A DNA stretch of 48,096 nt from Desulfuromonas sp. CSMB_57 (GTDB lineage: Bacteria > Desulfobacterota > Desulfuromonadia > Desulfuromonadales > Syntrophotaleaceae): NCBI RefSeq assembly GCF_020194955.2, contig NZ_JAFCIY020000004.1:1-48096 (forward strand). The letters run 5' to 3'. Numbering within the stretch: the stretch's first letter is position 1; every line of letters starts with the position of its first letter. Both the position numbers and the translations under genes were made by a program. Of this stretch, positions 25,655-34,052 are shown piece by piece. The notes beneath the pieces were generated by a model. It was not told the DNA's origin and ran no database searches. It was given only the letters and a program-made list of their open reading frames with translations.

Positions 25655-25956
25655 GCCGGACCCGCTTTTCCGAGGAGCGCTTGGATAATCGCCTTGGCAT
25701 GGTCGGAAACCACGGAATAGTAAACTTCAACGCCGCTGCGGTGACCTTCGATGATGCCTTTGTTCTTGAGCAAAGCCAGATGCTGGGATACGGTCGCCTG
25801 CGGTAAGCCCAGGCATTCCCAGATATGTTTGACGTTGCAGGAACCGGACAGCAGTCCGGCAACGATTTTCAGGCGGACCGGGTGGCCCAATACCTTGAGG
25901 ATATCCGCTTCGCGCTGGTACTCGCAATTTTTGTTGAACTCAACAGGTGTTGGCAT
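25651..25956 (-). CDS. ArsR/SmtB family transcriptional regulator
   Basis: 101 aa winged-helix protein. The HTH region is VLGHPVRLKIVAGLLSGSC followed by the recognition helix QATVSQHLALLKNKGIIEGHRSG (about 54-76), with a wing ending in VYYSV. Cysteines in NCEY and in GSCNVKHIWECLGL (two close cysteines in the alpha3 region) could bind metal or sense thiols, in the manner of ELCVCDL-type sites, though the motif differs. It is first in a two-gene operon with the RlmI-like gene and has a near-consensus promoter whose start region is palindromic, so autoregulation is likely. Confidence 0.9.
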   Translation of the reverse strand: MPTPVEFNKNCEYQREADILKVLGHPVRLKIVAGLLSGSCNVKHIWECLGLPQATVSQHLALLKNKGIIEGHRSGVEVYYSVVSDHAKAIIQALLGKAGPA

Positions 25957-25988
25957 GATGAAAATCCGATGGTGTTTTTAAATTGATT

Positions 25989-26004
25989 TGAATATATGAA
26001 TATT
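25989..26004. promoter_or_regulatory. Probable ArsR-family operator
   Basis: AATAT-ATGA-ATATT (25991-26004) is an inverted repeat, and TGAATAT is also repeated directly with an eight-base period. It lies across the -10 box and start region of the arsR promoter, between arsR and the rightward DUF3108 gene. Confidence 0.5.
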
Positions 26005-26028
26005 ATTGGCAGGTGGTGCTGATGTCAA
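26000..26028 (-). promoter_or_regulatory. Sigma70-type promoter of arsR-rlmI
   Basis: On the minus strand TTGACA (26028-26023), a 17-base spacer and TAATAT (26005-26000), about 45 bases before the arsR start codon. Confidence 0.8.
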
Positions 26029-26063
26029 GGAATTAACCGACTGGACAAAAAAGGAAATTGGCT

Positions 26064-26858
26064 ATGCGATATCTGATTGGGCTGGTAGCACTGCTGTTTT
26101 GCTGGCAGGCAGGGACACTACAGTCTGCTGCCCAGGAACCGCCGGCCACTGTGGCTGGAGGAACCCTCGTTGCGGAAAAGCTGCATTACGATATTTCCTT
26201 TCTATGGCTGAACCGGGCTGCGGAAGCCCAAATATCCCTACAGCCCGACGGCCATGACGGGCGTTTTCGGGTGGAGCTCGAAGCTAAAACCCTCGGTTTG
26301 AGCGCTTGGGCGACCGGGGATCGCCGACAGCGTTTCGTCAGTCTGGTACAGAAGGATGAGAAGGGGGTTCTGCGCACCCTGAAACATGATTCCGACACCC
26401 ACTCCACCAAACGGGGAGCGACCCGCAGTCGTTTGAAACATCTCCGTTACGATGCAAAAGGACGGAAAATCATCCAGCAGGTGGTGCGCAACGGCAATCG
26501 GAACCCCGAAGAGGTGTTTACCTTGGATGGTCCCATGCCTTTTGATTTTTTGGCCGGCTTTTACAATTTTCGCGCCGGTGCATTTGGTCCTTTGACGGTT
26601 GGTGCCCAATTCCGGATTCCCACCTTTGCCCGTGGGCAGGAATCGGAAATCAAGGTTCGGGTGCTGACGTCGGAGGAGGCCCTCAGGGCCAGGCTGCCAT
26701 CCAATGGTCTGGCGATTCGGGTGAACATGGATCCGGAGGTCTTCGATACGGGGGACGGCACCGTCTATGTCTGGTTTGACGCCCAGGGACGGCCGGCACG
26801 GGTGATAGTGAAAAATGTGGTCGGTTTTGGCGATGTGCGGGGCACCTTGCGCCCCTGA
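26064..26858 (+). CDS. DUF3108 domain-containing exported protein
   Basis: 264 aa from the ATG at 26064, with AAGGA eight bases upstream. A signal peptide (about 1-25, ending QSAAQ) precedes a periplasmic beta-rich domain of the DUF3108 type: an N-terminal LHYDISFLWLNRAAEA pattern, RVELEAKTLGLS, and TVYVWFDAQGRPARV near the end. The family has no established biochemical role; it is thought to be envelope-associated. It is divergent from arsR, with the shared intergenic region holding the ArsR-type palindrome, so co-regulation is possible. Confidence 0.78.
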   Translation: MRYLIGLVALLFCWQAGTLQSAAQEPPATVAGGTLVAEKLHYDISFLWLNRAAEAQISLQPDGHDGRFRVELEAKTLGLSAWATGDRRQRFVSLVQKDEKGVLRTLKHDSDTHSTKRGATRSRLKHLRYDAKGRKIIQQVVRNGNRNPEEVFTLDGPMPFDFLAGFYNFRAGAFGPLTVGAQFRIPTFARGQESEIKVRVLTSEEALRARLPSNGLAIRVNMDPEVFDTGDGTVYVWFDAQGRPARVIVKNVVGFGDVRGTLRP

Positions 26859-26975
26859 TCGGTCGCCGTCCATCCTCTGAAGACCACGAACGAGAACGCC
26901 CCAATCCGGATGCAGGGGCCTATGCAGTTGGCATTGCATGCACCTAGGCCGGCAGGACCGGTTTACGGGAGGAAC

Positions 26976-28625
26976 ATGGGAGTGGAACGCATTTATGTAG
27001 TCGGACATCGAAATCCTGATTCGGATTCCATCTGCAGTGCCATCGGCTATGCGCAGCTGCGCAGGATGCAGGGGCTGACCCAGGTAATGGCGGCGCGCGC
27101 GGGCAACATCAATCGTCAGACGGAATTCGCCCTCGAATACTTCGGCGTACCGCAACCCGAACTGCTCACGGATGTCGTGCCGCGGGTCGGCGATCTGGTC
27201 CGGCGGCCGGCGGTAACCATTGCTGAGAATGCCCCTCTGGCCTGGGCCGTGGATCTGTTTCACAGGCATGACATCGGCTTGCTGCCGGTGCTCGATGCCA
27301 TGGGAGCGCCTCTGGGTTTGCTGCTGCTGAAGGAGGTTGCCAAACGTTTTCTGGTGGCCGGGCAGAATGAGGGGCTGCGACAGGTGCGTACAACGGTCGA
27401 CGGCCTGATTAAAGCATTGCAGGCGCAGGTTCTTCACGCGGTTCAAGCCGCCAATGTGGAAAACCTTGATCTGTATGTCGGCGCCATGGAGTTCGCCAGT
27501 TTCCGAGAGCGGTTGAAGGGCACGGATTGCCGTCGCCTGCTGGTGCTTACCGGGGATCGGCGCGAAATTCAGGAATACGCCATCCGCCTGGGAGCAAGAA
27601 TATTGGTTGTCACCGGCGGCAAACCGGTCGCCGAGGAACTCTTGGCGGAAGCCCGGGACAAGGGTGTTACCGTGCTGGGAACAGCCTTCGATACGGCAAC
27701 CGCCACCTGGTTGGCGCGGCTGTCCACCCCGGTTTCGGAATTGCTGGAACCGGAATGGGCCTCCGTCGGCATCAATGAACCGCTGGATGAGCTGCGTTTC
27801 AAACTGCTGGAAAGCGGTCTGCCCGGCGTTGTGGTTCTGGATGAGGACGGCAGGGTGGAGGCCGTTGGCACCAAGAGCACGCTGCTGGCGCCGTGCCCCA
27901 TCCGGTTGATCCTGGTCGACCACAATGAATTGAGCCAATCGGTGCCGGGGGCCGAGCGGGTCGAGGTCCTCGAGGTGGTCGACCATCATCGGCTGGGTAA
28001 TTTTCATACCGATTTGCCGATTCGATTCATCAATCAGCCGGTGGGCAGCACCTGTACCATTGTCGCCAGCCTGTATCAGCAGGCCGGCCTGGTTCCTGAC
28101 CGGCCGATTGCCGGCCTGTTGCTGAGCGGCTTGTTGTCGGATACCGTGATTCTCAAATCGCCGACGACTACCGACCTGGATCGGGAACTGGCCGTCTGGC
28201 TCGCCGAACTGGCCGGGGTGGATGCCATGGAGTTGGGCGAAAAGCTGTTTGCCGCCGGCAGCGTGCTGAGCGCCTATGCCACATCGGAAGAGCTCATTCT
28301 GGCCGATTTCAAGGAATACCGTATCGGCAACCGTCTGTTTGGCATAGGGCAGGTGGAAGTGGTCAATTTCGTAGAATTCGATGCGCGCAAAGAGGATATC
28401 GCACACAGTTTGAAGAGCCTGGTGGAAGCACGCGGTATCGATCTCGGCGCCCTGCTGGTGACCGACATCGTCCGGGAGACAAGCCTTTTACTGGTAGCCG
28501 GGGCTCGCGAGTTGACCCGGCGCATCGGTTTTCCGATGCAGGAAAACAACCTGTTCGAACTGAAAGGAGTTCTGTCTCGCAAAAAGCAGTTGCTACCGCA
28601 TCTGCTGCGGGCGTTCAAGGAGTGA
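26976..28625 (+). CDS. ppaC: Family II manganese-dependent inorganic pyrophosphatase with CBS-DRTGG-CBS regulatory insert
   Basis: 549 aa from the ATG at 26976 (GGGAGGAAC upstream). The DHH catalytic domain is split: GHRNPDSDS (10-18, with His11, Asp15, Asp17) at the N-terminus, then VDHNE and VVDHHR with GSTCTIVAS after the insert. The insert (about 65-300) holds a CBS motif, a DRTGG domain (ending near VVTGGKP) and a second CBS motif. The C-terminal DHHA2 domain ends with the substrate motif SRKKQ. It hydrolyses pyrophosphate. In characterised CBS-PPases AMP and ADP inhibit, and diadenosine polyphosphates activate where DRTGG is present. Cytoplasmic. Confidence 0.93.
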   Translation: MGVERIYVVGHRNPDSDSICSAIGYAQLRRMQGLTQVMAARAGNINRQTEFALEYFGVPQPELLTDVVPRVGDLVRRPAVTIAENAPLAWAVDLFHRHDIGLLPVLDAMGAPLGLLLLKEVAKRFLVAGQNEGLRQVRTTVDGLIKALQAQVLHAVQAANVENLDLYVGAMEFASFRERLKGTDCRRLLVLTGDRREIQEYAIRLGARILVVTGGKPVAEELLAEARDKGVTVLGTAFDTATATWLARLSTPVSELLEPEWASVGINEPLDELRFKLLESGLPGVVVLDEDGRVEAVGTKSTLLAPCPIRLILVDHNELSQSVPGAERVEVLEVVDHHRLGNFHTDLPIRFINQPVGSTCTIVASLYQQAGLVPDRPIAGLLLSGLLSDTVILKSPTTTDLDRELAVWLAELAGVDAMELGEKLFAAGSVLSAYATSEELILADFKEYRIGNRLFGIGQVEVVNFVEFDARKEDIAHSLKSLVEARGIDLGALLVTDIVRETSLLLVAGARELTRRIGFPMQENNLFELKGVLSRKKQLLPHLLRAFKE

Positions 28626-28799
28626 ATCACCAGCCGATTTCCTCGTCATGGATCCGCGTTTCCCGGTCCAGGCACGGTACAGGGGGTATGAACGGCCCTG
28701 GATTTTTCTCCCCCTCTCAGATTGTTGATGGATAATTATTGCCACCTCTTGGCTGTTTTTTCGCCCCTGCTCCGGGGGGGTGGAAAGCTTTTTTATTGT
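28626..28799. other. Intergenic region after the pyrophosphatase gene
   Basis: No credible gene is seen. A short GC hairpin (CCCC/GGGG near 28764-28778) followed after several bases by TTTTTT (28790-28795) may be a weak terminator for the pyrophosphatase gene. Confidence 0.4.
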
Positions 28800-28828
28800 T
28801 TGTCCTCGCCTCCAAAACATGGTATGAG
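28800..28828 (+). promoter_or_regulatory. Promoter for the structured intergenic transcript
   Basis: TTGTCC (28800-28805), a 17-base spacer and TATGAG (28823-28828). The expected start is near 28835 at a GGGG run. Confidence 0.5.
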
Positions 28829-28834
28829 TCATAG

Positions 28835-29053
28835 GGGCTGTGGCCGAGGAAGGCCCGGGGAACGGGCCGCATCAAGGTCCCGGGCCACCGCTTTAGACCA
28901 ACCTTTGGCGCGGGATTAGGGCGCTGGTCTTCCATCTTGTCTTTCGTTCCTCTCCGCCATTCCTGCAAATTCAGAAGCCCGGGTTGCTCTCCGAGTCAGG
29001 TCCATGCATACTTTGCAGGCAGAGATTCCCTGACTTACAGGCGCAAGGTATGC
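28835..29053 (+). ncRNA. Candidate structured RNA or long structured leader upstream of prc
   Basis: The gene-free sequence is dense in complementary segments. Module 1: closing pair GAGGAA/TTCCTC (28846-28851 with 28947-28952); hairpin GGCCCG/CGGGCC (28852-28857 with 28863-28868), which competes with GGCCCGGG/CCCGGGCC (28852-28859 with 28879-28886); hairpin AGACCA/TGGTCT (28895-28900 with 28925-28930) with inner GCGC/GCGC. Module 2: AGTCAGG/CCTGACT (28994-29000 with 29029-29035) interleaves with GCATACTTTGC/GCAAGGTATGC (29006-29016 with 29043-29053, one G-T), a pseudoknot topology. CCTGCAAA/TTTGCAGG (28962-28969 with 29012-29019) is an alternative to the latter. It matches no RNA family I can name. 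Confidence 0.45.
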
Positions 29054-29108
29054 TCAGAGTTCAGGTACCGGTCAAATCGGACTGCACTTTTTGAAAGATG
29101 ATCCAAAA

Positions 29109-31238
29109 ATGGTCCGCAAAGTCAGAAATATTGTCATTTTCGTCGCTCTGGTTCTGGTCGCCTGCGGTGCTTTCGGTCTCTGGGCGGTTCCCTTGGCCAA
29201 GGATTCCGGCGATACGGAAGCCCTGCGTACCCGACTGCTGGCCCACCTGATCCAAAACCAGTTGGCGGAAAACCACTACAGCGGCAAAGCCGTGGATGAC
29301 GTCTTGTCCCGAGCGGCTTTCGAGCTATATCTGGAACAACTCGATTTTCAAAAACGTTTTCTGCTCCGGGAGGATGTGGAGTCACTCCGGCATTATGCCG
29401 ATCGCATCGACGATGAAATGATCAGTGGCGACATCCAGCTGGTACGTGCCGGTTCCCGGTTGCTGCGCCTGCGCATTGCCGCGGTGCAGGATATGGTGCC
29501 CCAGTTGATGGCCAAGGAAGAAGATTTTCAAAAGCAGGAATTTTTTGAGACCGATCCGGCCAAGCGTGATTATTGCGGCACTCTGCAGGAACTGCGCGAG
29601 CGCTGGCGCCGGATGCTGAAATACCAGGTTCTGCTGCACTATGCTGAATTGCTTCTGGACCAGCAGGCCAAGGCGGATCCGGCGGCGCTGGCGGCAAAAC
29701 CCTTGAATGAAGACCTGTTGCGGCAGGCAAGGGAAAAAACCCTGTCCAGCACCCGGCATCTCTTGACGCGATTGCTGAACGAGTCGGAGCGGGAACATCT
29801 GGAGCGTTACCTTAATGCTTTTGCCAGGGCCTTCGATCCGCATACCAACTATCTGGCTCCTGACGAAATGGAAGATTTTGAAATCAGCATGAAGGGGTCG
29901 CTGGAGGGCATCGGTGCGACCTTGCGAGAGGACGAAGGTTTTATTCGGGTGGTGGAAATTCTGCCGGGCAGTCCGGCCGCCCGGCAAGGGCAGTTGCAAC
30001 CCGAAGACATTATTTTGAAGGTGGCCGAAGGCAAGCGCGAACCGGTGGATATTACTGATACCCGGGTTCGCCAGGCGGTGCGCCTGATCCGTGGCCGAAA
30101 AGGGACCGAGATCCGTTTGACGGTCCGCAAACCGACCGGTGTAACCCTGGTCATTCCCCTGATCCGAGATGTGGTGGAAATAGAGGAAGGGTTCGTCAAA
30201 TCTGCTGTGCTGCCGCTGCCCGGAGATGGGTCCGCTAAAATCGGCTATTTGCGCATTCCTTCCTTCTACCGGGATTTTGAGGGTAATCGCAATGGCCGGG
30301 TGGCCCGGAATGTTACGGATGATGTCGAGCGGGAACTGAAACAGCTGCAGGACCAGGGTGTGGTCGGTCTGGTACTGGATTTGCGCAACAATGGTGGCGG
30401 GGCACTGACCGACGCCATCAGTATTGCCGGGCTGTTCCTGCCCCAGGGACCTATGGTGCAGGTTCGCGACGGCCAAGGCGACATGACTGTTTTCAATGAT
30501 CAGGATGTGCGGATTGTATATCACGACCCTGTTGTGGTCCTGGTCAACCGGTTCAGTGCCTCCGCATCTGAGATTCTTGCGGCAGCTATTCAAGATTATG
30601 GGCGGGGGTTGGTGGTTGGCGGTGACGGTACCCATGGCAAGGGAACCGTACAGGGAGTGTTCAGTCTCGATCAGGCCCTGGAATATGGGCCCCTGCGAGG
30701 CCTCGGCCCGCTGGGCGCTTTGAAAGTCACCATGCAGAAATTTTACCGCATCACCGGTGCCTCGACGCAAGTCAAAGGAGTGGTGCCGGACATTGTTCTG
30801 CCCGACAGCCTGGAATTTTTGAAAAGCGGCGAACAGTTCAGCAAAAACCCCCTGCCCTGGGATACCGTGGCGGCCGTGTCCTTTGAGCCTTGGTCCGAGC
30901 CACGGCCCGATTTGGAGGCCTTGCGACGGCAGAGTCGGGCCAGGGTATCGAGGGATGCGGACTTCGCCGCCATAAAAACGGAAAACCGGCGCAATGTGGA
31001 ACGCAGCAAAAACAGCCTGCGCTCCCTGCGTCTCGCCGCAATGGTGCAGGAAATGGCGGAATTGCGCAACGTTGATGAGGGAGCGGAAATGCCGGGGTGG
31101 TTCGGCGGCAGGGGCACGAAAAACGGGGATCTTTCCAGCATCTTGAAAAAAGATCCTTACGCCAGGGAAGCCGCCGCGGTTCTGTCCGATCTGCTGCAGT
31201 TCATGGCCGGCGATTCCCGCCAAGTGGTCGGTTTTTGA
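29109..31238 (+). CDS. prc: Tail-specific protease Prc/Tsp (S41 family)
   Basis: 709 aa from the ATG at 29109; an in-frame TTG at 29091 is possible and neither has a good Shine-Dalgarno. A hydrophobic N-terminus includes a lipobox-like LVAC (Cys19). A helical N-domain (about 35-235) precedes a PDZ domain (about 245-335; GSLEGIGATLRED, LQPEDIILKVAEG) and the S41 domain with VLDLRNNGGGAL and RFSASASE, catalytic Ser485, Lys511 in HGKGT. A C-terminal helical DUF3340-like region follows. The size is that of Prc, not CtpA. It degrades or trims envelope proteins. Ser to Lys spacing is one residue longer than in E. coli Prc. Confidence 0.93.
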   Translation: MVRKVRNIVIFVALVLVACGAFGLWAVPLAKDSGDTEALRTRLLAHLIQNQLAENHYSGKAVDDVLSRAAFELYLEQLDFQKRFLLREDVESLRHYADRIDDEMISGDIQLVRAGSRLLRLRIAAVQDMVPQLMAKEEDFQKQEFFETDPAKRDYCGTLQELRERWRRMLKYQVLLHYAELLLDQQAKADPAALAAKPLNEDLLRQAREKTLSSTRHLLTRLLNESEREHLERYLNAFARAFDPHTNYLAPDEMEDFEISMKGSLEGIGATLREDEGFIRVVEILPGSPAARQGQLQPEDIILKVAEGKREPVDITDTRVRQAVRLIRGRKGTEIRLTVRKPTGVTLVIPLIRDVVEIEEGFVKSAVLPLPGDGSAKIGYLRIPSFYRDFEGNRNGRVARNVTDDVERELKQLQDQGVVGLVLDLRNNGGGALTDAISIAGLFLPQGPMVQVRDGQGDMTVFNDQDVRIVYHDPVVVLVNRFSASASEILAAAIQDYGRGLVVGGDGTHGKGTVQGVFSLDQALEYGPLRGLGPLGALKVTMQKFYRITGASTQVKGVVPDIVLPDSLEFLKSGEQFSKNPLPWDTVAAVSFEPWSEPRPDLEALRRQSRARVSRDADFAAIKTENRRNVERSKNSLRSLRLAAMVQEMAELRNVDEGAEMPGWFGGRGTKNGDLSSILKKDPYAREAAAVLSDLLQFMAGDSRQVVGF

Positions 31239-31247
31239 ATTTTATCC

Positions 31248-31277
31248 TTGACACCTCAAGGCCCATTTTGTTATCAA
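31248..31277 (+). promoter_or_regulatory. Promoter of tRNA-Cys
   Basis: TTGACA (31248-31253), an 18-base spacer and TATCAA (31272-31277), 16 bases before the mature tRNA. Confidence 0.75.
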
Positions 31278-31293
31278 TATCGAGCTTTTGAAG

Positions 31294-31367
<74 letters not shown>

Positions 31368-31377
31368 AATCAAACTG

Positions 31378-31404
31378 AAAAGCCGGCGCCAGCCGGCTTT
31401 TTTT
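31378..31404 (+). terminator. Rho-independent terminator after tRNA-Cys
   Basis: AAAAGCCGGC (31378-31387), loop GCCA, GCCGGCTTTT (31392-31401), continuing T run. Confidence 0.92.
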
Positions 31405-31569
31405 GTACCGTCCCAATTACCGTTCTTGCTAGACGGCATTTTCATGCTAGATTTGGCATAGTCGTCCTAACTGTTGCGGCGACAAGTATTTTTTGTCCGG
31501 ATGGCAGAACCTCGTACTTGCCTTTTGCGTGAGGTCGCCGAGCGGGCAAACAGAACGGGGAGGTCAGCC

Positions 31570-32373
31570 ATGCGACGTGCGCCGGCGGTGGCCGGTCAGT
31601 TTTATCCTGGCAAATCTTCTGAATTGCGGGCGCTGGTGGAAGAATATGTGACCACCGCTGTGGCGCCTCGACCGGCCATTGGTCTTATGGTGCCCCATGC
31701 CGGTTATCTCTATTCTGGCGCCATTGCCGGAGCCACCTTTGCTGCGGCAGTTTTGCCTCCCAGAATCATTCTTCTTGGCCCCAACCATACTGGACACGGC
31801 AAGCCCATGGCGGTGGCCGCAGCCGGGGAATGGGTGACGCCCCTTGGCGAGACTTCTATCGATGCCGATCTTGCCGGTGAAATCCTGGCTGCGGATAGCG
31901 GTTTGACCGACGATGCCCTGGCCCATCGTTTCGAACATTCTTTGGAAGTGCAACTGCCCTTCATTCAGGTTCTGGCTGCTACGGCCAGGATCGTCCCCAT
32001 TTGCCTCGCCCCCGTTCCCCTGGAACGACTGCTTGACTTGGGCCGGATACTGGCTCGGGTGATCAGCGCCCATACCGAGCCGATTTTGCTGGTTGCCAGT
32101 TCCGATATGACCCATTACGAACCCGGCGCCACCGCTCGCCGCAAGGACCAACTGGCTTTGGACCACATCTGTGCCTTGGACGCGGAGGGTCTTTTCTCCA
32201 CGGTCGTCAAGCATAATATCAGCATGTGCGGGGTGGTTCCGGCCGTGGTCATGCTGGCCGCCGCGCAGGAGTTGGGTGGGCGCCAGGGAACGGTCATTCG
32301 CTACGGCAATTCGGGTGACGTAACCGGCGACCAAGCCGAAGTTGTGGGCTATTCAGGCGTTTTGGTTGATTAG
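31570..32373 (+). CDS. MEMO1-family protein (AmmeMemoRadiSam system protein B type)
   Basis: 267 aa from the ATG at 31570, with GGGGAGGT upstream. Conserved MEMO features: RAPAVAGQFYPG at the N-terminus, LMVPHAGYLYSG near 40-51, LLGPNHTG near 75-82, EHSLEVQLPF near 120-129, SDMTHYEPG near 178-186, and MCGVVPAVVML near 217-227. The fold resembles class III extradiol dioxygenases with a His-rich metal site. The B component is often found with an AMMECR1 domain and a radical SAM protein, but neither is adjacent here. The biochemical role is unresolved; RNA- or protein-modification roles are speculative. Confidence 0.87.
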   Translation: MRRAPAVAGQFYPGKSSELRALVEEYVTTAVAPRPAIGLMVPHAGYLYSGAIAGATFAAAVLPPRIILLGPNHTGHGKPMAVAAAGEWVTPLGETSIDADLAGEILAADSGLTDDALAHRFEHSLEVQLPFIQVLAATARIVPICLAPVPLERLLDLGRILARVISAHTEPILLVASSDMTHYEPGATARRKDQLALDHICALDAEGLFSTVVKHNISMCGVVPAVVMLAAAQELGGRQGTVIRYGNSGDVTGDQAEVVGYSGVLVD

Positions 32374-32422
32374 CGGGAGCGGCAAAAGAACTTGTCAAGC
32401 CGGCAGGATTGCAGTATAAGAG

Positions 32423-32455
32423 GGGGGGCTGTCAGGGACAGCCCCTTCCTTTTTC
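32423..32455 (+). terminator. Rho-independent terminator after the MEMO-family gene
   Basis: GGGGCTGTC (32425-32433), loop AGG, GACAGCCCC (32437-32445), then TTCCTTTTT. Confidence 0.88.
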
Positions 32456-32563
32456 CGCATTCCAAATGTTCACACCAAACCATCCGTTTTAGAATGTTGC
32501 AATTTCAGTATTTAATTTCAGGAATGAACCTCTGCATGGATTTCTTCCTGACAGGAGTCGAGC

Positions 32564-33961
32564 ATGTCGAAGTTGCGTGTACGTTTTGCCCCCAGTCCCA
32601 CCGGCTATCTCCATATCGGCGGCGCGAGAACCGCCTTGTTCAATTATTTGCTGGCACGCAAGGAAGGCGGTTCCTTCATTTTGCGCATCGAGGATACGGA
32701 TGTTGCCCGGTCCACCCAGGAGTCGGTGGATGCCATCCTGCAGGCCATGGAATGGCTGGGAATGCAGTGCGATGAAGGGCCGGTTTTTCAATCGGCCCGC
32801 TTTGATCTTTATCGACAGAAGGTCAGGCAGTTGCTGGACCAAGGCCTGGCCTATCGGTGCTATTGCACTGCGGAGGAACTGGAAGCCAAGCGTGAGCAGG
32901 CGCTCCAGGAGGGCCGTAAGCCCAAGTATGACGGGACCTGTCGCGCGTTGCAGGGGACTTTTTCAGAGCGACCCTTCGTGGTGAGGTTTCGAGCTCCAGG
33001 TTCCGGTGCCACCACTTTTGAGGATCGCATCAAGGGCCCCATAACCTTTCAGAACGAGGAACTTGACGATCTGATTATCCAGCGGTCCGATGGCACACCG
33101 ACCTATAATTTCGTGGTCGTGGTGGATGACGCCGAGATGGCCATCAGCCTTGTTGTACGCGGTGATGACCATATCAACAATACGCCGCGTCAGATCCTGC
33201 TTTATCAGGCGCTGGGCTATCCGGTGCCGGATTTTGCCCATGTCCCCATGATCCTGGGTGCCGACAAGAGCCGCTTGTCCAAACGGCATGGCGCCACCTC
33301 CGTCATGGCTTACAGGGATATGGGCTACCTGCCTGAAGCCTTGGTCAACTATCTGGTACGCCTGGGTTGGTCCTGCGGCGATCAGGAAATCTTTTCCATG
33401 CAGGAATTGATCGAGAAGTTCAGCCTTGAAGCAGTCGGAAAATCGGCCAGTGTATTCAACCCGGAGAAATTACTTTGGCTCAATGCCCACTATATCAAGC
33501 ACGGCGACTCCCAAAGGCTCGGCGAATTGCTGACCGGACATCTGGTCCAAAAAGGCATTGAGGTGGGCGACGGGCCGGCTCCTGCTGCCGTTGTGGATGC
33601 TCTCAAGGAACGTGCCAAGACCTTACTGGAAATGGCTGAGCAGGCGGCCTGTTATTATCGTTCCGAAGTGGTTTTCGATCCGGATGCGGCGGCAAAGTTT
33701 CTGGTTCCTGCCCTGGGATCGGCATTTGAAACTCTTCTGCGTCGCATGGAAGGGGAAGGGGATTGGCAGGAATCCACCCTTGAGCGGGCCTTCGAAGAGG
33801 TGTTGCATCAAACCGGCCTGAAATTCGGCAAATTGGCCCAGCCGGTACGTGTTGCTCTCACGGGAGGTAGTGCCGGACCCGGTATCTGTCAGATCATGGT
33901 TCTCCTCGGAAAAGAGCGGACCCTGGCGCGTTTGCGGCAAGCCATAGGGATGCTGGCCTGA
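32564..33961 (+). CDS. gltX: Glutamyl-tRNA synthetase
   Basis: 465 aa class I synthetase. The HIGH-type motif is [19 protein letters not shown] (HIGG at 17-20), and the KMSKS-type motif is KSRLSKRHG near 240-248. A Rossmann fold with the LRIEDTD element is followed by a helical anticodon-binding domain. GGAG is upstream of the ATG at 32564. It charges tRNA-Glu and may also be non-discriminating and charge tRNA-Gln, which cannot be judged here. A tRNA-Gln gene lies 560 bases downstream. It is single-gene in appearance, bounded by terminators. Confidence 0.96.
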   Translation: MSKLRVRFAPSPTGYLHIGGARTALFNYLLARKEGGSFILRIEDTDVARSTQESVDAILQAMEWLGMQCDEGPVFQSARFDLYRQKVRQLLDQGLAYRCYCTAEELEAKREQALQEGRKPKYDGTCRALQGTFSERPFVVRFRAPGSGATTFEDRIKGPITFQNEELDDLIIQRSDGTPTYNFVVVVDDAEMAISLVVRGDDHINNTPRQILLYQALGYPVPDFAHVPMILGADKSRLSKRHGATSVMAYRDMGYLPEALVNYLVRLGWSCGDQEIFSMQELIEKFSLEAVGKSASVFNPEKLLWLNAHYIKHGDSQRLGELLTGHLVQKGIEVGDGPAPAAVVDALKERAKTLLEMAEQAACYYRSEVVFDPDAAAKFLVPALGSAFETLLRRMEGEGDWQESTLERAFEEVLHQTGLKFGKLAQPVRVALTGGSAGPGICQIMVLLGKERTLARLRQAIGMLA

Positions 33962-33987
33962 AGGTCAAAGGGGCGAAAATGGCCTGC

Positions 33988-34021
33988 AAAAAAGGCTCCG
34001 CGGTTTCAGCGCCGCGGAGCC
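33988..34021 (-). terminator. Rho-independent terminator of the cold-shock gene
   Basis: A ten-base-pair stem, GGCTCCGCGG/CCGCGGAGCC (33994-34003 with 34012-34021), is followed on the minus strand by six T (33993-33988). It may also slow transcription from gltX, but there is no T run on the plus side. Confidence 0.9.
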
Positions 34022-34052
34022 TGTAGTCAATCACGAGGGGATGGAATGGGGC

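Noticed and set aside
26238-28406. Long minus-strand open frame opposite DUF3108 and the pyrophosphatase
   Set aside because: It spans two real plus-strand genes and the gap between them, and shows no recognisable domain; a codon-composition artefact.
28846-28860. Resemblance of GAGGAAGGCCCGGGG to the conserved GAGGAAAGTCCGGG block of RNase P RNA
   Set aside because: The other conserved RNase P blocks, such as AGAACCCGGCTTAC near the 3' end, are absent and the region is too short.
28835-29053. 6S RNA, SRP RNA or tmRNA as explanation of the structured intergenic region
   Set aside because: No long single hairpin with central bubble (6S), no GGTCAGG-GGAAGGAAGCAGCC apical core (SRP), and no tRNA-like ends or tag frame (tmRNA).
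29382-31223. Long minus-strand open frame opposite prc
   Set aside because: The plus strand encodes a full-length Prc protease with intact motifs; the opposite frame has none.
12124-31238. CtpA and Prc as a recent duplication
   Set aside because: They differ in length and architecture (441 against 709 residues, Prc-specific N- and C-terminal regions); they are distinct S41 subfamilies.
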